Assembly (NCBI GenBank): GCA_003135495.1
Contig: PLBX01000120.1
Span: 177 to 8,385 of the forward strand
Source: Acidobacteriaceae bacterium
GTDB taxonomy: Bacteria; Acidobacteriota; Terriglobia; Terriglobales; Acidobacteriaceae
Length of the DNA stretch: 8,209 nucleotides
Direction: 5' to 3'
Part shown: positions 1 through 6,416 of the stretch, in pieces
Layout of the letters: every line of letters begins with the position of its first letter
How positions within the stretch are numbered: the first letter of the stretch is position 1
Position numbers and translations under genes: made by a program
Notes under the pieces: generated by a model
What the model was told of the DNA's origin: nothing
Databases searched by the model: none
The model's input: the letters and a program-made list of their open reading frames with translations, nothing else

Positions 1-845
1 ACCTGGTCTTCGAGCACGCGCAGTAATTTAGCCTGCAGAAGCGGAGAGAGTTCGCCGATCTCGTCGAGAAAGACGGTTCCGCCTTCGGCCGAGACCAATA
101 ATCCGTCCTTGGAGCGATTGGCCCCGGTGAAGGCTCCCTTGACGTAGCCGAAGAGCTCGCTCTCGATGAGCGTGGGCACCAGCGAGCCGCAATCGACGGG
201 GATAAACGGCTTGGTGCGGAACATGCCGGCGGAGTGGATAGACTTCGCCACCAGTTCCTTGCCCGTCCCGCTCTCGCCCAGAATCAGCACCGGATGCGAG
301 CTCTGCCCCGCCTTGGCTATGATTCTGTAGAGTTTCTCCATATCAGGCGCGCGTCCGATGATGTTGCCGAATCCCTGCCTCGACTTGATGGTTTCGCGCA
401 ACACGCGGTTCTCGGTTTTCATTCTCAGCTGACCGGCCACCCGCTCCAAAAGCAGGCGCAGTTCTTCCATGCTGAAGGGCTTGGTGATGTAGTCATAGGC
501 GCCGCCCTTCATGGCCAGCACCGCCGATTTAACCGTTCCATAACCGGTGACCACGATTACCAGCGCGTCCGCTCGGTGCTTCTTGATGGTGTAGAGAGCA
601 TCTAACCCGCCCGCGCCGGGCAGTCTTAAATCCAGCAAAACGGCGTCCGATCCAGGACTCTCCAGCACGCGAAATGCCTGTTCGGCGGACTCCGCGATCT
701 GAGTGTTGAAGCCGAGCGACTGCGCCACTTCGCGGCAAGCCTCGCGAATGGCGCGATCGTCGTCCACGATGAGCAGGTTCAGGAAGTTTGCCCCCTCGAT
801 TTGCGGGGAATGATTTAAAAGGGCGGTGCTGGTTGTATTAAACAT
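1..845 (-). CDS. NtrC-family sigma-54-dependent response regulator, C-terminus cut off by window edge
   Basis: The visible 281 residues read as a receiver domain followed by an AAA+ sigma-54 activator domain. The receiver (about residues 22-125) has the acidic cluster D28-D30, phosphoacceptor D72 in LLDLRLP, T100 and K122 in TKPF. The AAA+ part shows a Walker A GESGTGKE (190-197), the sigma-54 contact loop GAFTGA (237-242) and a Walker B ending in FLDEIGE (D261-E262). The reading frame is open to the left edge, so the remaining AAA+ segment and any Fis-type DNA-binding helix-turn-helix lie outside. By family it should, when phosphorylated, oligomerise on upstream sites and use ATP hydrolysis to open sigma-54 promoters. 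The ATG start at 845 is preceded by GGGAGA on the minus strand at good spacing. About 20 residues precede the receiver, a slightly long N-terminus. It lies 25 bp behind the kinase at 871-2292 and is probably its cognate regulator. The target genes cannot be told from the sequence. Confidence 0.95.
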   Translation of the reverse strand, partial: MFNTTSTALLNHSPQIEGANFLNLLIVDDDRAIREACREVAQSLGFNTQIAESAEQAFRVLESPGSDAVLLDLRLPGAGGLDALYTIKKHRADALVIVVTGYGTVKSAVLAMKGGAYDYITKPFSMEELRLLLERVAGQLRMKTENRVLRETIKSRQGFGNIIGRAPDMEKLYRIIAKAGQSSHPVLILGESGTGKELVAKSIHSAGMFRTKPFIPVDCGSLVPTLIESELFGYVKGAFTGANRSKDGLLVSAEGGTVFLDEIGELSPLLQAKLLRVLEDQ

Positions 846-870
846 TGACGACTCTCCCGGCAGTCTCACA

Positions 871-2292
871 TCACAAAACAGGCTTGTGTGTGGTTTTGCG
901 AATGGCTTTGGATACAGGTGTCTCTCCTGCCAAATGGTCGTTACCGTTAGCAGGTTGGAGGTTTGAGGCGTTCGTGCGAGAGAATCTCTCGCCGTTGAAG
1001 CTTTCTGAAGCCGCAAATTTTTCGATGGATGCGCTCAGCGTGGGGAAAAATATCTCGATGCAAGTGCCGCGTCCAGCTTCGCTCTGCACCCGAATCGTTC
1101 CACCGGCTTCGTTGACCACGCGCTGTACGGTTGCCAAGCCAAGTCCTGTCCCACACCCCGGTTCCTTCGTGGTGTAGAAAGGTTCGAATAAACGCTTGCG
1201 AGTCTCGGCATTCATTCCTTGCCCGTTATCGCTGACCGCCAGAGCTACCGCGCGACGGCCGCTTCCCGAATTGCCATCGTGCGCAAGTTCGCCTGGAAAC
1301 TCCGCCACCCGAGTGCTCAAAGCGATCGTTCCGCCCTGCGGCATAGCATCGCGGGCGTTTAATACCAGGTTGAGCAGAACCTGCTTCAATTGAGACGGAT
1401 CGGCTAGGATGCGGCCAGCTTCAGGATCGAGGCTCGCGACCAGTGCAATCTGTTCCCCGATCAGACGCCGCAGCAGGTTCTTCGTGGACGCAACGATTTC
1501 ATTAATCACCATGACGCGCGGTTCCGCTGCTTGCTTGCGCGCGATGGATAAGAGTTGATGGGTTAGCGCTGCACCTTGCTCGCCCGCCATCCGAACCTCA
1601 TCCACGTGCTGGCAGAGTGCGATGGTCGCCGAATCAGCATTTGGTACTCCTCCCTTCACCATGGTTCGAGGCTTCAGAATACGGCTTGTCGTAACCGTGC
1701 CTTCGAGTCCCGCGCTCAGCAGGTCGCAATAGAGAAGGATGCCGGTCAGAAGGTTGTTGAAATCGTGCGCGATTCCGCCTGCCAGGCGCCCGATGACCTC
1801 CATTTTTTCCGCTTCCCGCAAATGCTCTTCGACGCGTTTGCGCTCAGTCGCATCCGCCAGCATGGCGATTAAAAAAGCAGGTTGGTGATGGCGATCCCGC
1901 CCCAGCGACACCGTAAGATGGCCCCAGAGTTCAGAACCGTCTTTGCGGAGGTACCGTTTTTCAGTGGCGAACGAGTCACGCTCGCCTCGCTGCAATTCGC
2001 GCAGCAGAGGTTCGTCGCGCAGAAAATCGATGCCTGCAAGTTCAATGGCGCGCTTGTCGTCCTCGATTTCGTACTTGTGGTCTCGAGAAGATGGCCCGAA
2101 ATCGAGCATATGCGTGTTAGCCATTTCCTCGGGCGTGTAGCCAAGCATCCGGCTCAGTTCAGGATTCGCTTCCGAAATCTGGCCATTGAGATGACAAATT
2201 CCAATCCCAATCGCCGCGGATTGAAATATTGTCTGCAGTCGGGAATGGCGTTCTTGCTGGCGAACTGCCGGAAAGTGACGTACGACGTTCAT
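871..2292 (-). CDS. Soluble PAS-domain sensor histidine kinase
   Basis: This is a 473-residue kinase with no signal peptide or membrane segment, so it should sense a cytoplasmic cue. A PAS domain spans roughly residues 18-152 (GICHLNGQISEANPELSRMLGYTPEE near its start, KRYLRKDGSELW near its end). The HisKA H-box is GGIAHDFNNLLTGI with phosphoacceptor H176. The ATPase domain has the N-box NLVLNARDAM (N312), G1 DNGQGM (D355), F-box FEPFYTTK and G2 GTGLGLA (381-387). The kinase is of the HDFNN type often paired with NtrC-like regulators, matching the regulator gene 25 bp downstream. Two oddities stand out: about 20 extra residues between the two dimerisation helices (about 198-225), and a 55-residue polar tail after the ATPase domain that contains no receiver. 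The start at 2292 has AAGGGA a few bases upstream. All catalytic motifs are intact, so it is expected to be active. The signal bound by the PAS domain is unknown. Confidence 0.95.
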   Translation of the reverse strand: MNVVRHFPAVRQQERHSRLQTIFQSAAIGIGICHLNGQISEANPELSRMLGYTPEEMANTHMLDFGPSSRDHKYEIEDDKRAIELAGIDFLRDEPLLRELQRGERDSFATEKRYLRKDGSELWGHLTVSLGRDRHHQPAFLIAMLADATERKRVEEHLREAEKMEVIGRLAGGIAHDFNNLLTGILLYCDLLSAGLEGTVTTSRILKPRTMVKGGVPNADSATIALCQHVDEVRMAGEQGAALTHQLLSIARKQAAEPRVMVINEIVASTKNLLRRLIGEQIALVASLDPEAGRILADPSQLKQVLLNLVLNARDAMPQGGTIALSTRVAEFPGELAHDGNSGSGRRAVALAVSDNGQGMNAETRKRLFEPFYTTKEPGCGTGLGLATVQRVVNEAGGTIRVQSEAGRGTCIEIFFPTLSASIEKFAASESFNGERFSRTNASNLQPANGNDHLAGETPVSKAIRKTTHKPVL

Positions 2293-2487
2293 GACGGTCC
2301 CTTCTTAGCTGGCGGGTTAAAAACGGGCCAGTCCAGTTCAGATTGTCGCCTGCAGCCGCTACTATCGTGTGGGCGGCAGATTGCGATTCCAAGGCGGGAA
2401 AAACACTTCATCTTTTCCGCGAACGAACCGCGACGATCCTGATTAGGAAAGAGTGTAATTCGAATCCAATTCTCGCTAAGTGCCAGC

Positions 2488-2508
2488 CATCACACGCAAT
2501 TTGTGATG
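2488..2508. promoter_or_regulatory. Perfect 7-bp inverted repeat in divergent promoter region
   Basis: CATCACA (2488-2494) and TGTGATG (2502-2508) form a perfect dyad around a 7-nt centre, CGCAATT. It lies between the divergent kinase (start 2292) and lipoprotein (start 2577) genes, 69 bp before the lipoprotein start. Size and symmetry fit an operator for a dimeric regulator, for example one of the activators encoded nearby. It is not a CRP/FNR box, because those have the half-sites in the opposite order (TGTGA then TCACA). A hairpin in a leader transcript is an alternative. The symmetry is directly seen; the role is inferred. Confidence 0.4.
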
Positions 2509-2576
2509 ATTTCGCGGTTAGAGACTTGGCGGGACGGTGTTGAGATGGCGGGTGTTCGCAAGTAGGATGTTCTTTA

Positions 2577-3188
2577 ATGCTGCCTCGTTTTACTCACACC
2601 ACTCCGGTGGCCCGGTTGCTATCCAGTCTTTGGATAATAATTTTAGCCTGCTCGTGTGGGCGGCCGCCTTACGATACTTCCCCCAGCACGGGAGCATCGC
2701 AGACGCTGCCCTTCGATCGGAAGCCTGGCACAATCGGAATCTCGCCCAGCCGCTCGTGGCTTCCGTCGGACTCGAAAATACCCGAGGGAACAACCATTGC
2801 GGTGCGGCTGTTAAGCCAGCTTTCAAGCGCTTCCTCCCATGCCGGCGATACCTTCAACGCGGCGCTTGATGAACCGGTAGTAATCGACGGCCAAACGCTG
2901 CTCGCGAGCGGCACCCCGCTCACCGGTCGAGTGCTGGAAGCCAAGATTTCCGGCAGTTCTATCGAACCCGGATACCTGCGAATCGTGCTGGTAGCAGCAA
3001 AAGTTGGCTCCCGGCTGGTCATGATCGAGACCTCCAGCATTTTCGCGAAAGGAGGGCCGCGGGAAGAACCTTCTGCCCCAAGCGGACCTTCCACTTCTCG
3101 CGAAGATATTGTTTTCGATACCGGGCGTCGCCTTAACTTCCGGCTCGCCCAAACCGTAGATTTGCAGAAAGTCGACTTGCAGAAATAG
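2577..3188 (+). CDS. Putative secreted lipoprotein with a small beta-rich domain
   Basis: The 203-residue product begins with a basic stretch and a hydrophobic segment, LLSSLWIIILAC, ending at a plausible lipobox cysteine (C25), so export and lipid anchoring are likely. A proline- and serine-rich linker follows to about residue 65. Residues about 68-160 hold a motif series (PEGTTIAVRL, HAGDTFNAALDEPVVIDGQTLLASGTPLTGRV) that I recognise from small exported proteins common in acidobacterial genomes, which have no assigned biochemical role. The strand FDTGRRLNFRLAQTV (180-194) looks like the closing strand of that domain. The protein ends in a direct duplication, VDLQKVDLQK. The start at 2577 has an AGGA about 9 nt upstream. 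It is transcribed away from the PAS kinase and shares a 284-bp control region with it, making it a possible target of that system. I cannot assign an activity; a structural or cell-envelope role is the best guess. Confidence 0.8.
   Translation: MLPRFTHTTPVARLLSSLWIIILACSCGRPPYDTSPSTGASQTLPFDRKPGTIGISPSRSWLPSDSKIPEGTTIAVRLLSQLSSASSHAGDTFNAALDEPVVIDGQTLLASGTPLTGRVLEAKISGSSIEPGYLRIVLVAAKVGSRLVMIETSSIFAKGGPREEPSAPSGPSTSREDIVFDTGRRLNFRLAQTVDLQKVDLQK
3156..3185 (+). repeat. 15-bp tandem duplication at the end of the lipoprotein gene
   Basis: GTAGATTTGCAGAAA (3156-3170) is followed directly by GTCGACTTGCAGAAA (3171-3185), 13 of 15 bases identical. In frame it encodes VDLQK twice, forming the last ten residues of the lipoprotein. 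Both differences are silent, which suggests an older duplication kept at the protein level or simple slippage followed by drift. Confidence 0.85.
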
Positions 3189-3200
3189 TAATAGTAGTAA
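3186..3200 (+). other. Five consecutive in-frame stop codons
   Basis: The lipoprotein frame ends in TAG TAA TAG TAG TAA, five stops in a row. It is also a short (TAR) trinucleotide run directly after the 15-bp duplication, so slippage during replication may have made it. Functionally it would make read-through of this frame negligible. Confidence 0.9.
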
Positions 3201-3545
3201 GAATTAAGATGCGGAACCCCGCGCTCCATTCCTCTACAGAGGCAATTGCAGAATCCGACCAAAAAGCGCCAATGGCCGCACGAAATTCCTCTCCGTTCGA
3301 TTCCTGAACAAGCAACCATCTATCTACGGAAGGTATCAATTGTCGGGCAGTTTAGCCGCTAGAATATAACTATGCGGTCGAAGAAGAAAAAAATCGCGCC
3401 GCGCAGAAGCCACCCGCCTCAGAGCGCGCGGCCGAACCGAATTGAATTGTCTAATGGAGAGACGGGCGATCCCGCCCGTCCACCACAATACGCCGACGGG
3501 CGGGGACGCCGGTCTCTCCACGAACCTAAGATCAGCATTCGAAGA
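3201..3545. other. Gene-free convergent intergenic region
   Basis: This stretch separates the 3' ends of the plus-strand lipoprotein and the minus-strand GH-like gene. I see no convincing coding sequence on either strand. A minor GCGG-AACC-CCGC hairpin occurs at 3211-3222 without a following T-tract. A TATAAC hexamer at 3365-3370 lies 19 nt after TTGTCG (3340-3345) and could be a weak plus-strand promoter, but it leads only into an antisense frame. The main object is the palindromic element at 3455-3520. No classical rho-independent terminator is visible. Confidence 0.6.
3455..3520. repeat. 66-bp palindromic element with alternative hairpins
   Basis: The ends TGGAGAGAC (3455-3463) and GTCTCTCCA (3512-3520) are a perfect 9-bp inverted repeat. 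Inside, GACGGGCG (3461-3468) pairs perfectly with CGCCCGTC (3473-3480) around loop ATCC. Alternatively CCCGCCCGTC (3471-3480) pairs perfectly with GACGGGCGGG (3495-3504) around a 14-nt loop. The two inner hairpins share an arm and exclude each other. The layout resembles a REP/MITE-like non-coding mobile repeat. It lies between two convergent genes and may also serve as a transcript end or stabiliser for both. No flanking target-site duplication is evident. Confidence 0.75.
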
Positions 3546-4427
3546 TCAATCGCTGCCTCTGCCGTTGGATGGATCGTTGGAACTAGCGACATCAAGATCT
3601 ACATATACCCGCCGCGCCGGGTTTTTAGATTCTATTTCTCCTGGTGGATAGCAGCTTCCATTCTTGTTGTAATTAGCGGGACAGCCCTTGGCGAAGTCTT
3701 TCCGTTTTGGCGATTGGGCAAATTGCCAAACCTCCGAAAAAGGAATGCCACTCGATTGCGGCAGAAGATCCTTTCTCGAAACGGTACACCCCGGGGACGG
3801 AGGACAGGAATCGTTGACCACCCAAAATTTTATCTTCCGCACGCCCGCATTATTGCGGATGTCCTCCGCCGTGATGACGGAGCCGCTGGCGCCTTCTTTC
3901 GCGGCGATGCCCGAACAATAAACCCCGGCACCGAAATTCGCCGAGCTGACCGCATCAACCCAGGCATGAAGATAGGCTCGCTGCTCTGGCAGCAGACGGC
4001 CGCCTTGTTCCTGGTCAAGAAAGATCACGGTGTGCAGAGGAAATCCCTCCGCGCGAGCTCCTGAACCTGCCGCCGCGCCTTCCATTGTTCCAAGCTTGGT
4101 CGCGTCTCCCGCCGCTTTTATTTCCGAAAATGTGCGCCCATTGAAAAGCACCAGAAATCCGAAACCGGCGTCTTGAATCGTTTGCCGTTTGCCTTTCCAG
4201 GAATTGCTTTGCGCTCCCGGCGGATTATTCAGCCAGTATCCCGAATACGAAAAGGTCTGGCGCAATGTCTTCAGATTCGAGTCGCCCGGATAATCGTTTC
4301 GATCAAATCCAAGGTATCCAGTCTTTGCCGGCGGGGAAGTGTTGAAACGCGCCTTCAAGTGCGAAGTTTGGCAATAGCTTGCTGTCGAGAATAGAACGAA
4401 CGATGCCAACAGCAACAAAAGTTTCAT
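3546..4427 (-). CDS. Secreted glycoside-hydrolase-like protein (Rv2525c-like / DUF1906 type)
   Basis: The 293-residue product starts with a clear signal peptide (MKLLLLLASFVLFSTASYC, cleavage near residue 19-20). The mature part matches my memory of the Rv2525c-like GH-like TIM-barrel family: YLGFDRNDYPGD (38-49, D42), GYWLNNPPG with NSWKGKR (63-81), GFGFLVLFNGR (88-98), VIFLDQEQGGR (134-144, D138 and E140), FWVVND (201-206), VWQFAQS (233-239) and a final strand VYVDLDVAS (274-282). The acidic residues at strand ends are reminiscent of GH25-type lysozymes, so action on peptidoglycan or another envelope glycan is plausible, but catalysis is unproven for the family. The gene starts 37 bp after the membrane kinase stop on the same strand and is probably the third gene of that operon. 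AAAGG lies about 12 nt before the ATG, a rather long spacing. Confidence 0.8.
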   Translation of the reverse strand: MKLLLLLASFVLFSTASYCQTSHLKARFNTSPPAKTGYLGFDRNDYPGDSNLKTLRQTFSYSGYWLNNPPGAQSNSWKGKRQTIQDAGFGFLVLFNGRTFSEIKAAGDATKLGTMEGAAAGSGARAEGFPLHTVIFLDQEQGGRLLPEQRAYLHAWVDAVSSANFGAGVYCSGIAAKEGASGSVITAEDIRNNAGVRKIKFWVVNDSCPPSPGCTVSRKDLLPQSSGIPFSEVWQFAQSPKRKDFAKGCPANYNKNGSCYPPGEIESKNPARRVYVDLDVASSNDPSNGRGSD

Positions 4428-4464
4428 TGTCTTAACTTACCTTTAGAACATTCGCAACGCTGGC

Positions 4465-6336
4465 TCAGGCTGTGATCTCTTCATCGGCGCGCGGTCCGGG
4501 TTTCGCGAGGGCCGCCGGAATCCGCAAGCGGAATGTCGTTCCCGCGCCCACGATAGTCTCGAAATCGATCGAGCCATAATGCCATTGCATGATCTGGTAG
4601 GTCTGCGCCAGCCCGATGCCGCTTCCCCCCTCTTTGTCCTTGGTAGTGAAATAGAGTTCGAAAATTTTCTCCTGCGCATCCGGTGGAATGCCGGAGCCTT
4701 GATCCATGACCTCCGCCAGAATCATCTCGTCTTCGCGCCGAGCCTTCAGGGTCAAGGTGCCTCCTTCACTCATGGATTGCACACCATTGAGCACCAAATT
4801 TAAAATTGCCTGCTTCATCAAATCGGAATCGACTCTCACCATTAAGGCGTCGTCGCCCTTTGGCAACTCCAGCACGATCTGCACTTCATGGCGCGCGGCA
4901 TCCGGCGCGGCTAATACCGAGACGCTTTCCAGAATCTTGCGCAAGTCCACATCCTCAAGCCGCAAATCGCGCGGCCGAGTAAAGTCGACCAGAATTTGCA
5001 CGACGCGATCGAGGCGATGGATTTCACTACCGATGATGTCCATGTGCCGCCGCGTGTCGGGATCATCCTGCTTCAGTTTGTTTTGCAGCAACTGCAAATG
5101 CAGGACGATGGCGTTAATCGGATTCTTCACCTCGTGCGCCACGCCCCGAGTTAATCGGCCGCTAGCGGATAGCCGCCGTGAGATCTCGATCTCGTCCTCG
5201 ATGCGGCGCACCGATTCCGCATCGCGCATAGTTAACAGGGCGCCGATCGGCGTGCCTTTTTCCTGGATGAAGTCGAGTGAGACCTGCACCCGTCGTCCGT
5301 CAGCGGCGTCAAATTCATACTGCGCCAGTTGGCGCTGCTTCTGGAAAGCAGGCAGGACTACCGCTCCAAGCACTGACCCATCGGAAAAAATCTCCTGAGC
5401 TGTGCGTCCCAGAATTTCACGCCGCGGACGTCCTAGAAATTTTTCCGCCGAAGCGCTTACCAGGACCACGCGAGAGTCACGCGTGAAGAGCATAAGGCCG
5501 TCCTGCAGTTTGGTCATGACCTGCTCAACGTTGTCTTTCAAGGCAGAAAAAATCTGGTTTGTGTCGCGAATCTGGCGGCCCAGGTGCGCGATTTTAAGCG
5601 AGACCAGCCCCACTTCGTCTTCCGTTCCCTCTTCGGTAAGCAATAGATCGCCAGCGCTGGCGTTATCGAGATCGCGGCTGATGGCTTTTAACGGACCCAG
5701 CGCAAGATTCGAAACCACCGCCGCCAATACCAGTGAGCAAAAAATTGCCAGCGCCGAAAAAAAACCGGCAAGCTGCAGCTTCGGCGTCAGTTCGCTGCGC
5801 AGAAACACGGTCGAAACGCCAACTCGCACACTGCCAAACTGCTGCCCGTCCAGTTCCAGCGGGATGCTGACGTCGTACACCGATCCCGCGCCATACAACA
5901 TGCGAAGCTGCCTTCGAAAGCCTGCATCGCGAAGCATGCTTAATGGCGCGCGTGAAGCAACTGCCGTGCCGTTGAGAGCCGGGTTGGTATCGAGAATCGC
6001 GATCCCGCCCGGATTCACAATGGCGGCGTCATAGATGATGCGCGAATTTCCCACCACCGATTCCAGCATGTCATTCAGGTTGGTGTCAGTCTGCAGAAAA
6101 TTGGTGACCGCGGTGCGCATGGCCTTGGGGTTGTTGGTGTTCACGCGTGTGCTGGTGAGATCGGGAACGGCCTTCGATGCCGCGTACTGCAATTGATTCG
6201 TAAGTTGCGAGGCGGTCTCGTCTGCCCACAATAAACGCTGCCGCAGGAGTTGCGACAGGTAGACCCAGGAAAAACCTACGACCAGCGCCGTGAACAGCGT
6301 CGTGATCACGGCGACGATGATGAATTTGCGGCTCAT
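4465..6336 (-). CDS. Membrane-bound HAMP-PAS sensor histidine kinase
   Basis: From the ATG at 6336 the product has 623 residues. A first membrane helix (about 5-28) is followed by an exported sensor region (about 30-185) of unassigned, perhaps Cache-like, fold. A second helix (about 188-213) leads into a HAMP linker (about 212-265), a PAS domain (about 270-375), the H-box GVAHEVKNPINAI with phosphoacceptor H401, and an ATPase domain with N-box NLVLNGVQSM (N517), G1 DQGSGIP (D545), F-box FELYFTTK and G2 GSGIGLA (572-577). This is the NtrB/ZraS style of kinase that pairs with sigma-54 activators, as the upstream regulator gene shows. A GTG at 6363 would add nine residues, but it lies inside the repeat at 6345-6372 and the added residues would be repeat-encoded, so I prefer 6336. 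No good ribosome binding site precedes either start. The downstream secreted protein may be co-transcribed. Confidence 0.95.
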   Translation of the reverse strand: MSRKFIIVAVITTLFTALVVGFSWVYLSQLLRQRLLWADETASQLTNQLQYAASKAVPDLTSTRVNTNNPKAMRTAVTNFLQTDTNLNDMLESVVGNSRIIYDAAIVNPGGIAILDTNPALNGTAVASRAPLSMLRDAGFRRQLRMLYGAGSVYDVSIPLELDGQQFGSVRVGVSTVFLRSELTPKLQLAGFFSALAIFCSLVLAAVVSNLALGPLKAISRDLDNASAGDLLLTEEGTEDEVGLVSLKIAHLGRQIRDTNQIFSALKDNVEQVMTKLQDGLMLFTRDSRVVLVSASAEKFLGRPRREILGRTAQEIFSDGSVLGAVVLPAFQKQRQLAQYEFDAADGRRVQVSLDFIQEKGTPIGALLTMRDAESVRRIEDEIEISRRLSASGRLTRGVAHEVKNPINAIVLHLQLLQNKLKQDDPDTRRHMDIIGSEIHRLDRVVQILVDFTRPRDLRLEDVDLRKILESVSVLAAPDAARHEVQIVLELPKGDDALMVRVDSDLMKQAILNLVLNGVQSMSEGGTLTLKARREDEMILAEVMDQGSGIPPDAQEKIFELYFTTKDKEGGSGIGLAQTYQIMQWHYGSIDFETIVGAGTTFRLRIPAALAKPGPRADEEITA

Positions 6337-6344
6337 TACTAATG

Positions 6345-6406
6345 GTAGAGACGTGGCTTGCACCGTCTCACGTTGTGCGTAAAGACGAGGCAGGCCCCGT
6401 CTCTAC
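6345..6406. repeat. Tandem pair of 28-bp palindromic (REP/BIME-like) repeats between regulator and kinase
   Basis: Two imperfect copies in direct orientation occupy 6345-6372 and 6379-6406 with a 6-nt spacer; 20 of the first 25 positions agree. Each copy is itself an imperfect palindrome of the form GAGACG-nGGC-n-GCnCCGTCTC. The outermost ends, GTAGAGACG (6345-6353) and CGTCTCTAC (6398-6406), are a perfect 9-bp inverted repeat, so the whole unit can also fold as one long stem. It fills most of the 80-bp gap between the regulator stop and the kinase ATG, and would form strong mRNA hairpins there. It shares the AGAGACGGG core (minus-strand copy) with the element at 3455-3520, suggesting a related dispersed family. 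Confidence 0.8.
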
Positions 6407-6416
6407 ATTTAGGGTC

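Noticed and set aside
234..605. Plus-strand 123-codon frame over the first regulator
   Set aside because: Antisense to the NtrC-family receiver and AAA+ coding sequence, which is intact on the minus strand.
2488..2508. CRP/FNR binding site
   Set aside because: The half-sites are in the reverse order (TCACA...TGTGA) and the spacer is seven rather than six or four bases of the usual box.
2547..2560. Possible plus-strand sigma-54 promoter TGGCGGG...CGCA before the lipoprotein
   Set aside because: GG to GC spacing is nine bases, not the required ten, and it is too close to the ATG at 2577.
3211..3222. Rho-independent terminator after the lipoprotein gene
   Set aside because: Only a 4-bp stem and no following T-tract.
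2669..3319. Minus-strand 216-codon frame opposite the lipoprotein gene
   Set aside because: Contains a YYYYYFCKSTFCKST run produced by the stop array and duplication read backwards; no domain, and the plus-strand frame has a signal sequence and a recognisable domain.
3372..4064. Long plus-strand open frame (230 codons) starting after a TATAAC hexamer
   Set aside because: Most of it is antisense to the GH-like gene, which has a signal peptide and family motifs. The frame's protein is arginine-rich with no recognisable domain, and its 5' part crosses the palindromic element.
4706..6034. Long plus-strand frames antisense to the membrane kinase (4706-5398 and 5402-6034)
   Set aside because: Serine- and arginine-rich shadow translations of a gene whose minus-strand frame has every kinase motif.
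6337..6363. GTG start for the membrane kinase at 6363
   Set aside because: The codon and the nine added residues lie mostly in the palindromic repeat; the ATG at 6336 puts the start directly before the first membrane helix.
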